From NCBI RefSeq assembly GCF_019753765.1, contig NZ_JAIJZW010000004.1, positions 1 to 64,000 of the forward strand: a DNA stretch of 64,000 nucleotides, read 5' to 3'. Shown here in pieces: positions 47,012 through 55,602 of the stretch. A program made the translations under genes and the position numbers. This DNA comes from Microbacterium marinilacus. GTDB taxonomy: Bacteria; Actinomycetota; Actinomycetes; Actinomycetales; Microbacteriaceae. Positions within the stretch are counted from its first letter, which is position 1, and the number at the start of each line of letters is the position of its first letter. The notes under the pieces were generated by a model. That model was not told the DNA's origin. It worked only from the letters and a program-made list of their open reading frames with translations, and did not search any database.

Positions 47012-49464
47012 ACGGAGCTGTACGCGACGATGCCGCGACGCACGGCGTCCAGGGCGCGGCGCGCCGTGCGGGCGAGCTCGCCGTCCGCGACGATCGAGAG
47101 CTGATCGAGCAGGTCGATCGTCTGCTTCGCCCAGCGCACGAAGTCCCCGGCCGCCATGTCCGCCTCCGTCAGCACGCGATCGAGGAGACCGCCGCGGGCC
47201 CAGAGGTGCATCGCCGCCGCCAGCCCCGTCGCCACCGGCTCCGTCCCGGGCAGGCGGTTGTCCTGCTCGAGGTCGTCCAGCCGCGCCCAGAGGTCCTCGG
47301 TCTCGCTCAACGCGATCCGGAACGCTCCGCGCGGGAGGTCCCGGGGATCGGTCCCCCGGTCGTCGCGCCCGCGCGGCTCGTAGACGAGGCAGCAGGCGAG
47401 AGAGGCGAGGGACGCGGCGTCGAGGTTCTTCCAGATGCCCGTCCGCAGCGCCTCGGCCACGAGCAGGTCGCGATCGCCGTAGATGCGACGCATCCGGCGC
47501 CCCGCCTCCGTGAGCGATGCCTCGTCGCCGTCCAGACGGACGTAGTCGAGGGCGGTGAGCACGTCGAGGATGCGGTCGAAGACTCGGGCGACGGTGCCGG
47601 TGCGGTTCTCGATCTGCCGCCGCGTCTTGTCGGTCTGCCGACGCAGCTTCCAGTACCGCTCCGCCCAGCGGGCGTGCTGCTCGCGGTCGGGACAGCGATG
47701 ACACGGGTGTCGCTGCATCCGCCGGCGCAGGCCGCCGATCTCTCGCTGACGCTTGTCGCGCGTGCCGCGGGAAGCGCTCTGGTCGCGTCGGTTGAGCTTC
47801 TCGAGATCGCTCAGGTCGCGGCGGATCGCCGAGTACTCGGCGAAATCGCCGTGCTCGCACGTCATGGACGTGGCGTATCCCGCCAGAGACGCCTCGGCCT
47901 CCTTCACCTGTCGCGCGAGACCCACGACGGCACGGTCGGCCTGGAACTGGGCGAACGACGACTCGAGCACCTCTCGCGCCCGCGGCCGGCCGAACTGGTC
48001 GATGAGGTTCACGGCCATGTTGTACGTGGGCCGGAAGCTCGAGTTCAGTGGATACGTGCGGCGGGAGGCGAGCGCGGCGACCGCCTGCGGGTCCATGCTC
48101 TCGGTCCACTGCACGACGGCGTGGCCCTCGACGTCGATGCCGCGGCGCCCGGCGCGACCGGTCAGCTGGGTGTACTCCCCCGAGGTGATCCCGACGCGCG
48201 CCTCTCCGTTGAACTTCTCGAGCTTCTCGAGCACCACGGTGCGCGCCGGCATGTTGATCCCGAGCGCCAGCGTCTCGGTCGCGAACACGACCTTCACGAG
48301 CTTGCGGCGGAAGAGCTCCTCGACGACCTCCTTGAACGCCGGCAGCAGGCCCGCGTGGTGCGAGGCGATGCCGCGCTCGAGGTTCTCGGTCCACTCCCAG
48401 TAGCCGAGGGCGGCGAGGTCCTCGTCCGGCAGCGCGCGGGTGCGGGAGGCCACCACCGCGCGGATCTCGTCCCGCTCATCAGCCGTCGTGAGCTGCAGGC
48501 CCGAGCGACGCACCTGCTGCACGGCCGCGTCGCAGCCGACACGGCTGAAGATGAAGAAGATCGCGGGGAGGAGGTTGGCGCGGTCGAGCAGGTGCACCAC
48601 CTCGGGACGGTCGACCCGCTCGGATCGGCGTGGCGGCGCCGGCCGGTGGTGTCCGCCGCGGCGCTTGCCGCCGCGACGCGTGTCGGAGAACGAGCTTCCC
48701 GCGGCGAACGCCTGGCCGCCGCGCATCCTCAGCAGCTCGCGGTTGACCTGCGCGCCTGCGGCATCGCCGCCGCGCGGCGGGGCGCCGTCGAACAGGGGCA
48801 GCAGGTCGCCCCGCACCAGCACGTGCTGCTCGAGGGGCACGGGACGCGTCTCGGAGACGATCACGTCGGTGCCGCCGCGCACGGTGTCGAGCCAGTCGCC
48901 GAACTCCTCCGCGTTCGACACCGTGGCGCTGAGCGACACCAGCCTGACATCGGCGGGGAGGTGGATGATGACCTCTTCCCACACCGCGCCGCGGAAGCGG
49001 TCGGCCAGGTAGTGGACCTCGTCCATGACGACGTATCGCAGGCCGCGGAGCGCCGGGGAGTCGCCGTACAGCATGTTGCGCAGCACCTCGGTCGTCATGA
49101 CCAGCACGCGCGCATCGCCGTTGATGTTCGTGTCGCCGGTGAGCAGGCCCACCTCGTCCTCGCCGTAGACCTCCTGCAGCTCGCGGAACTTCTGGTTCGA
49201 CAGCGCTTTCATGGGCGTCGTGTAGAACGCCTTCTGACCCGGCGTCTGCATCGCCAGGTGCACCGCGAACTCGCCGACGATGGTCTTGCCCGCGCCGGTG
49301 GGCGCCGCCACCAGCACGCTGCGCCCGCGCTCGAGCGCACGGCACGCCTCCACCTGGAAGGGGTCGAGGCGGAACCTCTGCGACTCGGCGAAGTCGTGCG
49401 TGCGGGGGTGGGCCCGGTTCTCGCGCGCCGCCTCATACCGGTCGGCTGCCGACACCTCGCTCAC
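47008..49464 (-). CDS. helY: DEAD/DEAH RNA helicase, HelY/Mtr4-like
   Basis: An 818-residue superfamily 2 helicase of the Ski2/Mtr4 group. Start GTG 49464 (VSEVSAADRYEAARENRAHP) overlaps tatC by 4 bp. Walker A AAPTGAGKT (53-61), motif II DEVH (148-151), SLSATVSNAEEFGDWL (motif III), ALGINMPARTVVLEKLEKFN and YTQLTGRAGRRGIDVEGHAV (motifs V and VI). The C-terminal DSHCT domain contains Cys-rich RMQRHPCHRCPDREQHA. It probably unwinds structured RNA. Its place next to tatC and pafBC is conserved in actinobacteria. Confidence 0.93.
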   Translation of the reverse strand: MSEVSAADRYEAARENRAHPRTHDFAESQRFRLDPFQVEACRALERGRSVLVAAPTGAGKTIVGEFAVHLAMQTPGQKAFYTTPMKALSNQKFRELQEVYGEDEVGLLTGDTNINGDARVLVMTTEVLRNMLYGDSPALRGLRYVVMDEVHYLADRFRGAVWEEVIIHLPADVRLVSLSATVSNAEEFGDWLDTVRGGTDVIVSETRPVPLEQHVLVRGDLLPLFDGAPPRGGDAAGAQVNRELLRMRGGQAFAAGSSFSDTRRGGKRRGGHHRPAPPRRSERVDRPEVVHLLDRANLLPAIFFIFSRVGCDAAVQQVRRSGLQLTTADERDEIRAVVASRTRALPDEDLAALGYWEWTENLERGIASHHAGLLPAFKEVVEELFRRKLVKVVFATETLALGINMPARTVVLEKLEKFNGEARVGITSGEYTQLTGRAGRRGIDVEGHAVVQWTESMDPQAVAALASRRTYPLNSSFRPTYNMAVNLIDQFGRPRAREVLESSFAQFQADRAVVGLARQVKEAEASLAGYATSMTCEHGDFAEYSAIRRDLSDLEKLNRRDQSASRGTRDKRQREIGGLRRRMQRHPCHRCPDREQHARWAERYWKLRRQTDKTRRQIENRTGTVARVFDRILDVLTALDYVRLDGDEASLTEAGRRMRRIYGDRDLLVAEALRTGIWKNLDAASLASLACCLVYEPRGRDDRGTDPRDLPRGAFRIALSETEDLWARLDDLEQDNRLPGTEPVATGLAAAMHLWARGGLLDRVLTEADMAAGDFVRWAKQTIDLLDQLSIVADGELARTARRALDAVRRGIVAYSSV

Positions 49465-50288
49465 GCGGCCTCCTCCGCCATCATGGCCTTCTCGCGCCGG
49501 CGCTTCCGCCAGTCGAACAGCAGGGCCACGCCGACGGCCGCGAAGTACAGGACGATGAGGATGCCCGCGAGCAGCAGCATCGAGGTGATGTCGGCGGCCG
49601 GTGTCGTGACGGCGGCGAAGAGGGTCGCGACGAGGATCGCGATGCGCCATCCCTTCAGGATGTCGCGCCCGGAGAGCACGCCCGCGAGGTTGAGCGCGAC
49701 GAGGAAGACCGGCAGCACGAAGGCGATGCCCAGCACGAGCAGCAGCTTGAAGACGAAGTCGTAGTAGTAGTCGTACTTGTAGAACAGCGCACCCTGCTCA
49801 GGCACGAAGGCGGCCATCACCTCGATGACGTGCGGCATGATCAGCCAGCCGACCACGCAGCCGCCGAAGAACAGCGGCACGGCGGCCAGCATGAAGCCGA
49901 CCGTGTATCGCACCTCGCGGCGCGTGAGGCCGGGCATCACATAGGCCCAGATCTGCCAGAGCCAGACTGGCGCGGAGATCAGCAGGCCGATCGCGAACGA
50001 GATCCTCATCCGGAGGTCGAAGCCCGCGGTGATGGAGTCGAAGTTCAGCAGGGCGCTGCCGTCTCCTCCGCGGAGCTTGTCCACGATCCGGATGGGCTCG
50101 GTGACGAGCTCGATGATCGGATCGGTCACGATGAACGCGACGATCATGCCGACCACGAGCGCCGCCGCCGCGATCATCAGCCGTCGCCGGAGCTCCACGA
50201 GATGTCCGGCGAGGGACATCCGCCTGTCACGGTACGGCTGATCGTCCTTCGAGACGGGGAGCTCGGACGACATCGAGTCCGATGTCAC
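49461..50288 (-). CDS. tatC: Sec-independent translocase TatC
   Basis: A 275-residue six-helix membrane protein that reads twin-arginine signal peptides. The conserved cytoplasmic start is MSLAGHLVELRRRLMIAAAA. Later features: ISAPVWLWQIWAYVMPGLTR, F-x-G-x-x-V (FFGGCVVGWLIMPHVIEV), and LPVFLVALNLAGVLSGRDIL. The tatA gene lies 6 bp upstream. A short charged C-terminal tail ends in MMAEEAA. Confidence 0.97.
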   Translation of the reverse strand: MTSDSMSSELPVSKDDQPYRDRRMSLAGHLVELRRRLMIAAAALVVGMIVAFIVTDPIIELVTEPIRIVDKLRGGDGSALLNFDSITAGFDLRMRISFAIGLLISAPVWLWQIWAYVMPGLTRREVRYTVGFMLAAVPLFFGGCVVGWLIMPHVIEVMAAFVPEQGALFYKYDYYYDFVFKLLLVLGIAFVLPVFLVALNLAGVLSGRDILKGWRIAILVATLFAAVTTPAADITSMLLLAGILIVLYFAAVGVALLFDWRKRRREKAMMAEEAA

Positions 50289-50294
50289 GGAGGT

Positions 50295-50567
50295 CTACGG
50301 CTGGGAGGGCTTGTGCGGCTCGTCGGTGCCGGGGAGACGATCCACCGGTTCGCCGCTCGCCGCCTGTCCCGGGGCCGGCTGCTCGGTCGTCGCCGTGCTG
50401 CCGGGGCTCGCGGGCTCGTCCTCCGCCTTGAGCTGCTTCATCTCGCCCCGGAAGACGCGCGCCGACTGACCCAGGCTCTTCGCGAGCGCGGGGAGGCGGG
50501 CCGCGCCGAACAGCAGCAGGATGACGGCGAGGATGATGAGCAGCTGCCAGCCATTGGGCATGTGCAT
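50295..50567 (-). CDS. tatA: Sec-independent translocase TatA
   Basis: A 90-residue protein: one N-terminal helix (GWQLLIILAVILLLFGAARL), the LPALAKSLGQSARVFRGEMK amphipathic helix, and a Pro/Glu-rich tail. It forms the protein-conducting assembly with TatC; no TatB is nearby, as is usual for minimal systems. GGAG lies 6 bp before ATG 50567. Confidence 0.95.
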   Translation of the reverse strand: MHMPNGWQLLIILAVILLLFGAARLPALAKSLGQSARVFRGEMKQLKAEDEPASPGSTATTEQPAPGQAASGEPVDRLPGTDEPHKPSQP

Positions 50568-50652
50568 GAGGTTCTCCGTCGTTCGGGGTGGAAAGCACGG
50601 TCAGTCTAACCGCCGAACCCTGGGCCGGCCTGTGCCCCGCCGGGCGCGCCCG

Positions 50653-51612
50653 TCAGTCCGTCTCGTACAGCGCGAGGGCCTCCGAAGCCCACTCCGCGGC
50701 CGCGCGTCGAGCCGATGCCGGCTCCAGGATCTCGACCCGTCCCGCGCGCCGGGCGGCGAGCCGCTTGAGCGAACGGGCGTCGGACACCCGGAGTCGCGCG
50801 GTGGTCGTCCCGTCCTCGTCGACGGTCTCCGCGCCGGCGAGATAGTCGCCCACCAGCGGCCCGAGCTCGGTCGCGAAGCGCACGACCGCCACCTCGTCGT
50901 TCTCACCGGGCTCGAACAGGTCGGGCACGGGCTCATGGCCGTGGGCGATGGGGATGTCGGTCAGCTGCGGCTCGCTCACGCGCTCCAGCAGGAAGTTGCG
51001 CATCGCTCGCCGGAGGTGACACCAGCCTTGCAGGTACCACTGTCCCTCCGTGACGATCAGCTTGACCGGGTCGACCGTTCGCGTCGTCGCGCCGGCGTCG
51101 GGGCGCCGATAGGTGAACGACAGCGCCACCTGCTCGCGGAGGGCGCGCGACACCAGCGTGCGGACCTCGTCGACCGGCTCAGGGGTGACGACGACCTCGG
51201 CAGGGGTCGCCGACGCCCCGTGTGACAGCTTGGCGAGCAGGCCCGTCAGGACCTCGCTGCCCGCGACTCCCGGGAGGGAGCTCGCCAGGCGAAGCCCGGC
51301 GAGCAGGGCCGCCGCCTCCCGCGCGGTCAGCCGGGGCGCGCGCTCGAGACCCACCGCCTGCGTGATCTCGATGACGTCCTGCTGCTCGAGCAGGTCCCAG
51401 TTGATGTCGAACAGGTCGTCCGGCATCTGCACGTAGTCGCCGTGTCCCGGTCGACCTATCACCGTGAGCTTCTCGACGATCTGACGCATCTGGTCGGGTG
51501 ACACGTCGAAGTCGCGCGCGGCCTCGGCGACGGGCACCTCGCCGCGCTCGATCAGGTAGGGGACGAGGGTCAGCAGGATGCCGACGCGGTCGGCCGCCAG
51601 CAGGCGGGTCAT
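50653..51612 (-). CDS. pafC: WYL-domain transcription factor PafC
   Basis: A 319-residue protein: winged helix (LVPYLIERGEVPVAEAARDF, VSPDQMRQIVEKLTVIG) then a WYL domain (VALSFTYRRPDAGATTRTV, GQWYLQGWCHLRRAMRNFLL) and a WCX C-terminus. With PafB it forms the activator of the main LexA-independent DNA-damage response in actinobacteria, probably sensing single-stranded DNA through WYL. ATG 51612 overlaps the pafB stop (ATGA). The Pup ligase gene pafA, often adjacent, is absent here. Confidence 0.92.
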   Translation of the reverse strand: MTRLLAADRVGILLTLVPYLIERGEVPVAEAARDFDVSPDQMRQIVEKLTVIGRPGHGDYVQMPDDLFDINWDLLEQQDVIEITQAVGLERAPRLTAREAAALLAGLRLASSLPGVAGSEVLTGLLAKLSHGASATPAEVVVTPEPVDEVRTLVSRALREQVALSFTYRRPDAGATTRTVDPVKLIVTEGQWYLQGWCHLRRAMRNFLLERVSEPQLTDIPIAHGHEPVPDLFEPGENDEVAVVRFATELGPLVGDYLAGAETVDEDGTTTARLRVSDARSLKRLAARRAGRVEILEPASARRAAAEWASEALALYETD

Positions 51613-52601
51613 GCGGATCCTCCCCCGGTGGGCGTCGCGTGCGCGTCGCGGGCGGCGCGCAGACGACCGACCACCGCCTCCCTCAGCGTCTGCGGCTCGA
51701 CGACCCGCACCTCGGGCCCGTACGACGCGAGCTCGTCGGCGAAGATGTGCGCGTCGACGTACGGCACGCGGATGCCCTGCGCGGCCGCCTCCCCGCGACG
51801 CGTCAGACGCAAGGCGGCCTCGCTGCCGGGCGTGACCTCGAGCAGCGCGCGGTTGCGGGCGGCGACGTCCCGCAGCCCCTGCATGGCGCGCTGACCCGCG
51901 CCGTCGCGCAGCGCCGGGTCGAACCGCGCTCCCGTGGGGCGGACGGATCCGACGATGCGTGTCAGCAGGAACATGCGCTCGCCGTCGGCATCGATGTCGT
52001 GGGCCGAGACGTGCCAGCGCCCCTCGTAGTCCACGAGCGCCAGCGGCCTGACGGTGCGACGCCGGGGCCGCTCCTCGCCGGGCTTCAGATAGTCGAACGC
52101 CACGACGCGGCACGCCTCGATCGCGTCGCGCAGTGGAGTGAAGGAGGGCTCGCGGACGATCAGCCGCGGGGCGAACCCGATGATGGGCTCGTCGACCTCG
52201 ATGCCGAGCGCTCGGATCTTGCGCAGCCCCGTGCGGGCGTCCTTCGACAGCGACCCCTCGCTCCACACCGAGCCGGCCAGGGCGAGGATCGCGAGCTCGG
52301 CGGGCGTGAACTCGATGTCGGCGGGCAGGTCGTATTCCGTCTTCGGGATGCGATAGCGCGCCTCGCGCAGGTCGTTCGGGTCGGCATGGTCGCCGAGCGT
52401 CTCGATCGGGACGCCCAGGTCGCGCAGGTCGTCCTTGTCGCGCTCGAACATCTTCTCGAGCGCGTCCGAGCTGCCGCCCTGCCGCTCGCGATAGCCGGAG
52501 ACGGTCTCCAGGATCTGCTGCTTGGTCAGGCCGATCTCCGTGGCCATGAGGGCCACGATCAGGTTCAGCTGGCGCTCTTCCGCCGGGATCCGCAAGGCCA
52601 C
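51609..52601 (-). CDS. pafB: WYL-domain transcription factor PafB
   Basis: A 330-residue partner of PafC: winged helix (ERQLNLIVALMATEIGLTKQ, ALEKMFERDKDDLRDLGVPI), WYL domain (VVAFDYLKPGEERPRRRTVR, YEGRWHVSAHDIDADGERMF) and C-terminal WCX. The start is GTG 52601, supported by TAGGAT exactly 6 bp before it. It heads a unit reading pafB-pafC-tatA-tatC-helY-lnt. Confidence 0.92.
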   Translation of the reverse strand: MALRIPAEERQLNLIVALMATEIGLTKQQILETVSGYRERQGGSSDALEKMFERDKDDLRDLGVPIETLGDHADPNDLREARYRIPKTEYDLPADIEFTPAELAILALAGSVWSEGSLSKDARTGLRKIRALGIEVDEPIIGFAPRLIVREPSFTPLRDAIEACRVVAFDYLKPGEERPRRRTVRPLALVDYEGRWHVSAHDIDADGERMFLLTRIVGSVRPTGARFDPALRDGAGQRAMQGLRDVAARNRALLEVTPGSEAALRLTRRGEAAAQGIRVPYVDAHIFADELASYGPEVRVVEPQTLREAVVGRLRAARDAHATPTGGGSA

Positions 52602-52607
52602 CAGACC

Positions 52608-52613
52608 ATCCTA
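52608..52613 (-). promoter_or_regulatory. -10 element of pafB, leaderless type
   Basis: TAGGAT on the minus strand with a 6-bp gap to GTG 52601; it decides the start codon. Confidence 0.5.
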
Positions 52614-52658
52614 CGGTCGTGGGGGCCCGTCCGCCCCGTCGTCTCCCGGCTGCAGGAG

Positions 52659-53648
52659 CTACTGGGTCTGCAGCGTGTCCGCGGGAGCGGTGCCGAGCAC
52701 GTCGATCACGAACACGAGCGTCGATCCGGCCGGGATCGACCCCTGGGCCTGATCGCCGTAGCCCTGGTCCGGCGGGATCACGACCATGATCTGGGAGCCG
52801 ACGGTCTGGTCCTCGAGCGCGGCGGCGAAGCCCGGCACGACGTTCGCGGGCACGAACGTCGCGGGCGACCCGCTCTCCCAGGTGGAGTCGAACACCTCGC
52901 GCTCGTCCCACGTCACGCCGGTGTACTGCACCACGACGGCCTCGTCGTCGCCGACGACGGGCCCGTCCCCCTTGATCAGGGTCTGCACCACCAGCTCGTC
53001 CGGAGCCGTCGCGTCGGGGACGATGACGCCGGGCACGCCGTCCGGCGTGCGCACCACGGTCGGCAGGCCGAGGCCGTCGTTGAACTCCACCTGTCCGGAG
53101 GCCGCGCGCGGCAGCACCTTGCGGACGTCGATCACGGCGACGAGCGATCCCTCGTCGGGGAAACCCGCCTGCGCGTAGTACTCGCGCGCCTCGGGCGCGA
53201 CACCGTCCTGCGAGAGCGCGACGGCGATGCGCGAACCCTCGGTGGCGCACATCAGGGCGTCCTCGAACGCGGGGAACTGCTCCACCATGCCGGAGAACGG
53301 GCTGACGGCCGACACGTCGCCGCTGTAAGCGGTGCCCAGCAGAGCCGCGCCGGTCTCGCCGTCGAACAGCGTGATGTCGAGCACCCCGGGCTGACGCACG
53401 TCGGTGATCGCCGGGCCGTCGCCGGTCACGACATCGGCGTACGCGTCCTCAGCCGCCGCGAAGGGGGTGAACACGTGCACGTCCGGCGCATCGTCCAGCG
53501 CACCCGAGACCTCGATCAGATCCATCGTCTCGGGGTCGCTGTCAGCCACCCGATCGCACGTGGCGTCCGCGCTGCCCGCGGGCGCGCAGCCCACCAGCGC
53601 AGCGCCCACGAGGGCGACGAGAGACAGGACGGCCGCAGTTCTCCGCAT
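52659..53648 (-). CDS. FKBP-type peptidyl-prolyl isomerase lipoprotein
   Basis: A 329-residue exported lipoprotein. The signal peptide MRRTAAVLSLVALVGAALVG ends in a lipobox with Cys21 (LVGCAPAG). The C-terminal FKBP domain (about 220-325) is well formed: VVVQYTGVTWDEREVFDSTW, VVPGFAAALEDQTVGSQIMV, IPPDQGYGDQ and TLVFVIDVLG. Residues about 70-190 look like a second, degenerate FKBP domain (VLDITLFDGETGAALLGTAY; FPAFEDALMCATEGSRIAVA; GSLVAVIDVRKVLP). It should assist folding of secreted proteins outside the membrane. Confidence 0.9.
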   Translation of the reverse strand: MRRTAAVLSLVALVGAALVGCAPAGSADATCDRVADSDPETMDLIEVSGALDDAPDVHVFTPFAAAEDAYADVVTGDGPAITDVRQPGVLDITLFDGETGAALLGTAYSGDVSAVSPFSGMVEQFPAFEDALMCATEGSRIAVALSQDGVAPEAREYYAQAGFPDEGSLVAVIDVRKVLPRAASGQVEFNDGLGLPTVVRTPDGVPGVIVPDATAPDELVVQTLIKGDGPVVGDDEAVVVQYTGVTWDEREVFDSTWESGSPATFVPANVVPGFAAALEDQTVGSQIMVVIPPDQGYGDQAQGSIPAGSTLVFVIDVLGTAPADTLQTQ

Positions 53649-53655
53649 GCCGTTC

Positions 53656-53661
53656 AGTCTA
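53656..53661 (-). promoter_or_regulatory. -10 element of the FKBP lipoprotein gene
   Basis: TAGACT on the minus strand with a 7-bp gap to ATG 53648. It overlaps the 3' end of trmI. Confidence 0.45.
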
Positions 53662-54690
53662 TGCGTCCTCGTCCGCTGTCCCCGACGCCGTCGGCTCGAC
53701 GGCGCGGTCCGAGGCGATGCGCGCGCCGTCCGCCGCCCGCTGCGCCTCACGGACGCGCTTGCGCAGGTTCTTGTCGGTGATCTCCCGATCCCCGACGGCC
53801 CCGGGCGTCCAGAGCTCGACGTCCTCGTCGGAGAAGCTCTTCTTGGAGGCGCGGCGCTTCACCTCCGGGGCCACGACGCCCGGCGCGAGGCGGCGGGCGG
53901 AGATCAGGAAGCCCGTGTGGGCGACCATGCGATGGTCGGGGCGCACGGCCAGCCCCTCGACGTGCCAGCCCCGGACCATCGTCTCGTTCGCCTCCGGGTC
54001 GGTGAACCCTCCCGTGCCGCGGATGTACTCCGCCACGCGCGAGAGCTGCGTCGCAGTGGCGACGTAGCAGATCACGACGCCGCCCGGAGTGAGCGCGTCG
54101 GCCACCGCGTCCATGACCTCCCAGGGGGCGAGCATGTCGAGCACCACCCGATCGACGGATCCCGGCTCGACGGCGATCGGCAGCGCCTCCGCGAGGTCGC
54201 CCTCCCGCACCTCCCAGCTCGACGGCGTCTCGCCGAAGAACGTCTCGACGTTGGCGCGGGCGACGTCGGCGAACTCGAGGCGGCGCTCGAACGAGATCAG
54301 CCGTCCCTCACGGCCGACCGCCCGCAGCAGTGACAGCGAGAGCGCGCCGGACCCCACGCCGGCCTCCACCACGACCGCGCCCGGGAAGATGTCCGCCTGG
54401 GCGACGATCGCCGCCGCGTCCTTCGGGTAGACGATCGCCGCCCCGCGCGGCATGGACATCACGAAGTCGCGCAGCAGCGGCCGCAACGCGAGGTACTCGT
54501 GTCCCGAGCTGTTCTCGAACACGGAGCCGTCCGGATGCCCGATGAGCTGCTCGTGCCGCAGCACGCCGTGATGCGTGTGCAGCTCGCCGCCCTCGCGCAG
54601 CGTGATCGTGTGCATGCGCGCCTTGGGCCCGGTGAGCTGGACCCGGTCGCCGTAGCGGAACGGACCCCTCGGCCGCAGCGCCGCCGTCAT
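53659..54690 (-). CDS. trmI: tRNA (adenine-58-N1)-methyltransferase TrmI
   Basis: A 343-residue SAM methyltransferase that makes m1A58 in tRNAs. The N-terminal beta domain (RYGDRVQLTGPKARMHTITL, FENSSGHEYLALRPLLRDFV) precedes the SAM fold: AAIVYPKDAAAIVAQADIFP, VVEAGVGSGALSLSLLRAVG, SFERRLEFADVARANVE and DRVVLDMLAPWEV. The last 60 residues are an extra charged tail seen in actinobacterial members. The ATG overlaps the HAD gene stop (ATGA). Its place near helY and the pafBC-tat genes is conserved. Confidence 0.94.
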   Translation of the reverse strand: MTAALRPRGPFRYGDRVQLTGPKARMHTITLREGGELHTHHGVLRHEQLIGHPDGSVFENSSGHEYLALRPLLRDFVMSMPRGAAIVYPKDAAAIVAQADIFPGAVVVEAGVGSGALSLSLLRAVGREGRLISFERRLEFADVARANVETFFGETPSSWEVREGDLAEALPIAVEPGSVDRVVLDMLAPWEVMDAVADALTPGGVVICYVATATQLSRVAEYIRGTGGFTDPEANETMVRGWHVEGLAVRPDHRMVAHTGFLISARRLAPGVVAPEVKRRASKKSFSDEDVELWTPGAVGDREITDKNLRKRVREAQRAADGARIASDRAVEPTASGTADEDA

Positions 54691-55457
54691 CGGGCGTCCC
54701 CGTGCACCGCCGCGGTCGTGTGATGCGCCACGTGCAGCGCTCCCAGATCCGCGGCGGTCCGGCCTTCCAGCGTCGGCCACAGAGCGTGCGCGCCGATGCC
54801 GTCGAGCGGCAGGATGTTCGGCACGCCCAGCGCGACCGCGCCCGAGGCGATCGCCGAGCGCAGGCCGTTGGGCGAGTCCTCGATGGCGACCGTGTGCGCG
54901 ATGTCCACCCCGAGCGCCTCCGCGGCCTGGAGATAGGGATCCGGATGCGGCTTGGGCCGACGCGCGTCGTCGCCGGCGATCACGACGTCGAAGGCCTGGA
55001 ACCCGATCAGCTCGACGATCGAGAGCGCCATGTGCCGGTAGGACATCGTGACGAGGCCGGTCTTCACGCCTGCGGCACGCAGATCGTGCAGCATCTCCAG
55101 GGCGCCGGGGCGGAACGGCACTCCTCGCTCCGCGCACATCGCCACGACGCGAGCGGACAGCGTCGCGATGATCTCGTCGACCGTCAGCCGCACTCCCGCG
55201 TCCTGGAGGATGCGCGCGGACGCGTCGAGGCTGAGCCCGACGAGCTGGAGAGCATCCTGATGGGTCCAGGACCCGCCGTGCTCCTCGACGAGCGGCGCCT
55301 CGGCGGCGATCCAGTACGGCTCGGTGTCCACGATCGTGCCGTCCATGTCCCACAGGACGGCACTGGGCAGGACGGCACTGGGCAGGTCGGCACTGGGCAG
55401 GTCGGCACTGGGCAGCGGGCCGCTCGCGGAGGCGGGCTGAGGGTGGGGGGAAGTCAC
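54687..55457 (-). CDS. HAD-family phosphatase
   Basis: A 256-residue haloacid-dehalogenase hydrolase of the beta-phosphoglucomutase/GPH group: nucleophile motif VLWDMDGTIVDTEPYW, motif II TGLVTMSYR, motif III KPHPDPYLQAAEALG and motif IV AIEDSPNGLRSAIAS. The N-terminus carries an unusual four-fold five-residue repeat (LPSAD/LPSAV) before the catalytic strand. Start GTG 55457 has TAGAGT 6 bp upstream. Substrate unknown, probably a phosphorylated sugar. Confidence 0.9.
   Translation of the reverse strand: MTSPHPQPASASGPLPSADLPSADLPSAVLPSAVLWDMDGTIVDTEPYWIAAEAPLVEEHGGSWTHQDALQLVGLSLDASARILQDAGVRLTVDEIIATLSARVVAMCAERGVPFRPGALEMLHDLRAAGVKTGLVTMSYRHMALSIVELIGFQAFDVVIAGDDARRPKPHPDPYLQAAEALGVDIAHTVAIEDSPNGLRSAIASGAVALGVPNILPLDGIGAHALWPTLEGRTAADLGALHVAHHTTAAVHGDAR
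55356..55415 (-). repeat. Four tandem 15-bp repeats in the HAD gene
   Basis: Units G(A/T)CGGCACTGGGCAG occur four times head to tail: two with A (55356-55385) then two with T (55386-55415). In frame they encode LPSA(D/V) repeats. Copy changes would keep the reading frame. Confidence 0.9.
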
Positions 55458-55463
55458 CGGGTC

Positions 55464-55469
55464 ACTCTA
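55464..55469 (-). promoter_or_regulatory. -10 element of the HAD-trmI unit, leaderless type
   Basis: TAGAGT on the minus strand with a 6-bp gap to GTG 55457. Confidence 0.5.
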
Positions 55470-55602
55470 TCCGCCGCCACCCCGGCGGAACCGGTGAGCA
55501 AGGCGTGCGGTTCTGCGCGCGTCCGGCGACAGCCGGCTCCCACGCGCCTATCCTGGGACGAAGTTCCGCCGGGCGGAGGCGCGGCGGACGGAGAGGAGCC
55601 GT

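Noticed and set aside
49464..49650. Extended N-terminus for the HelY helicase
   Set aside because: The extra 62 residues are Arg/His-rich, antisense-like and overlap tatC; GTG 49464 gives the usual start and a GTGA overlap.
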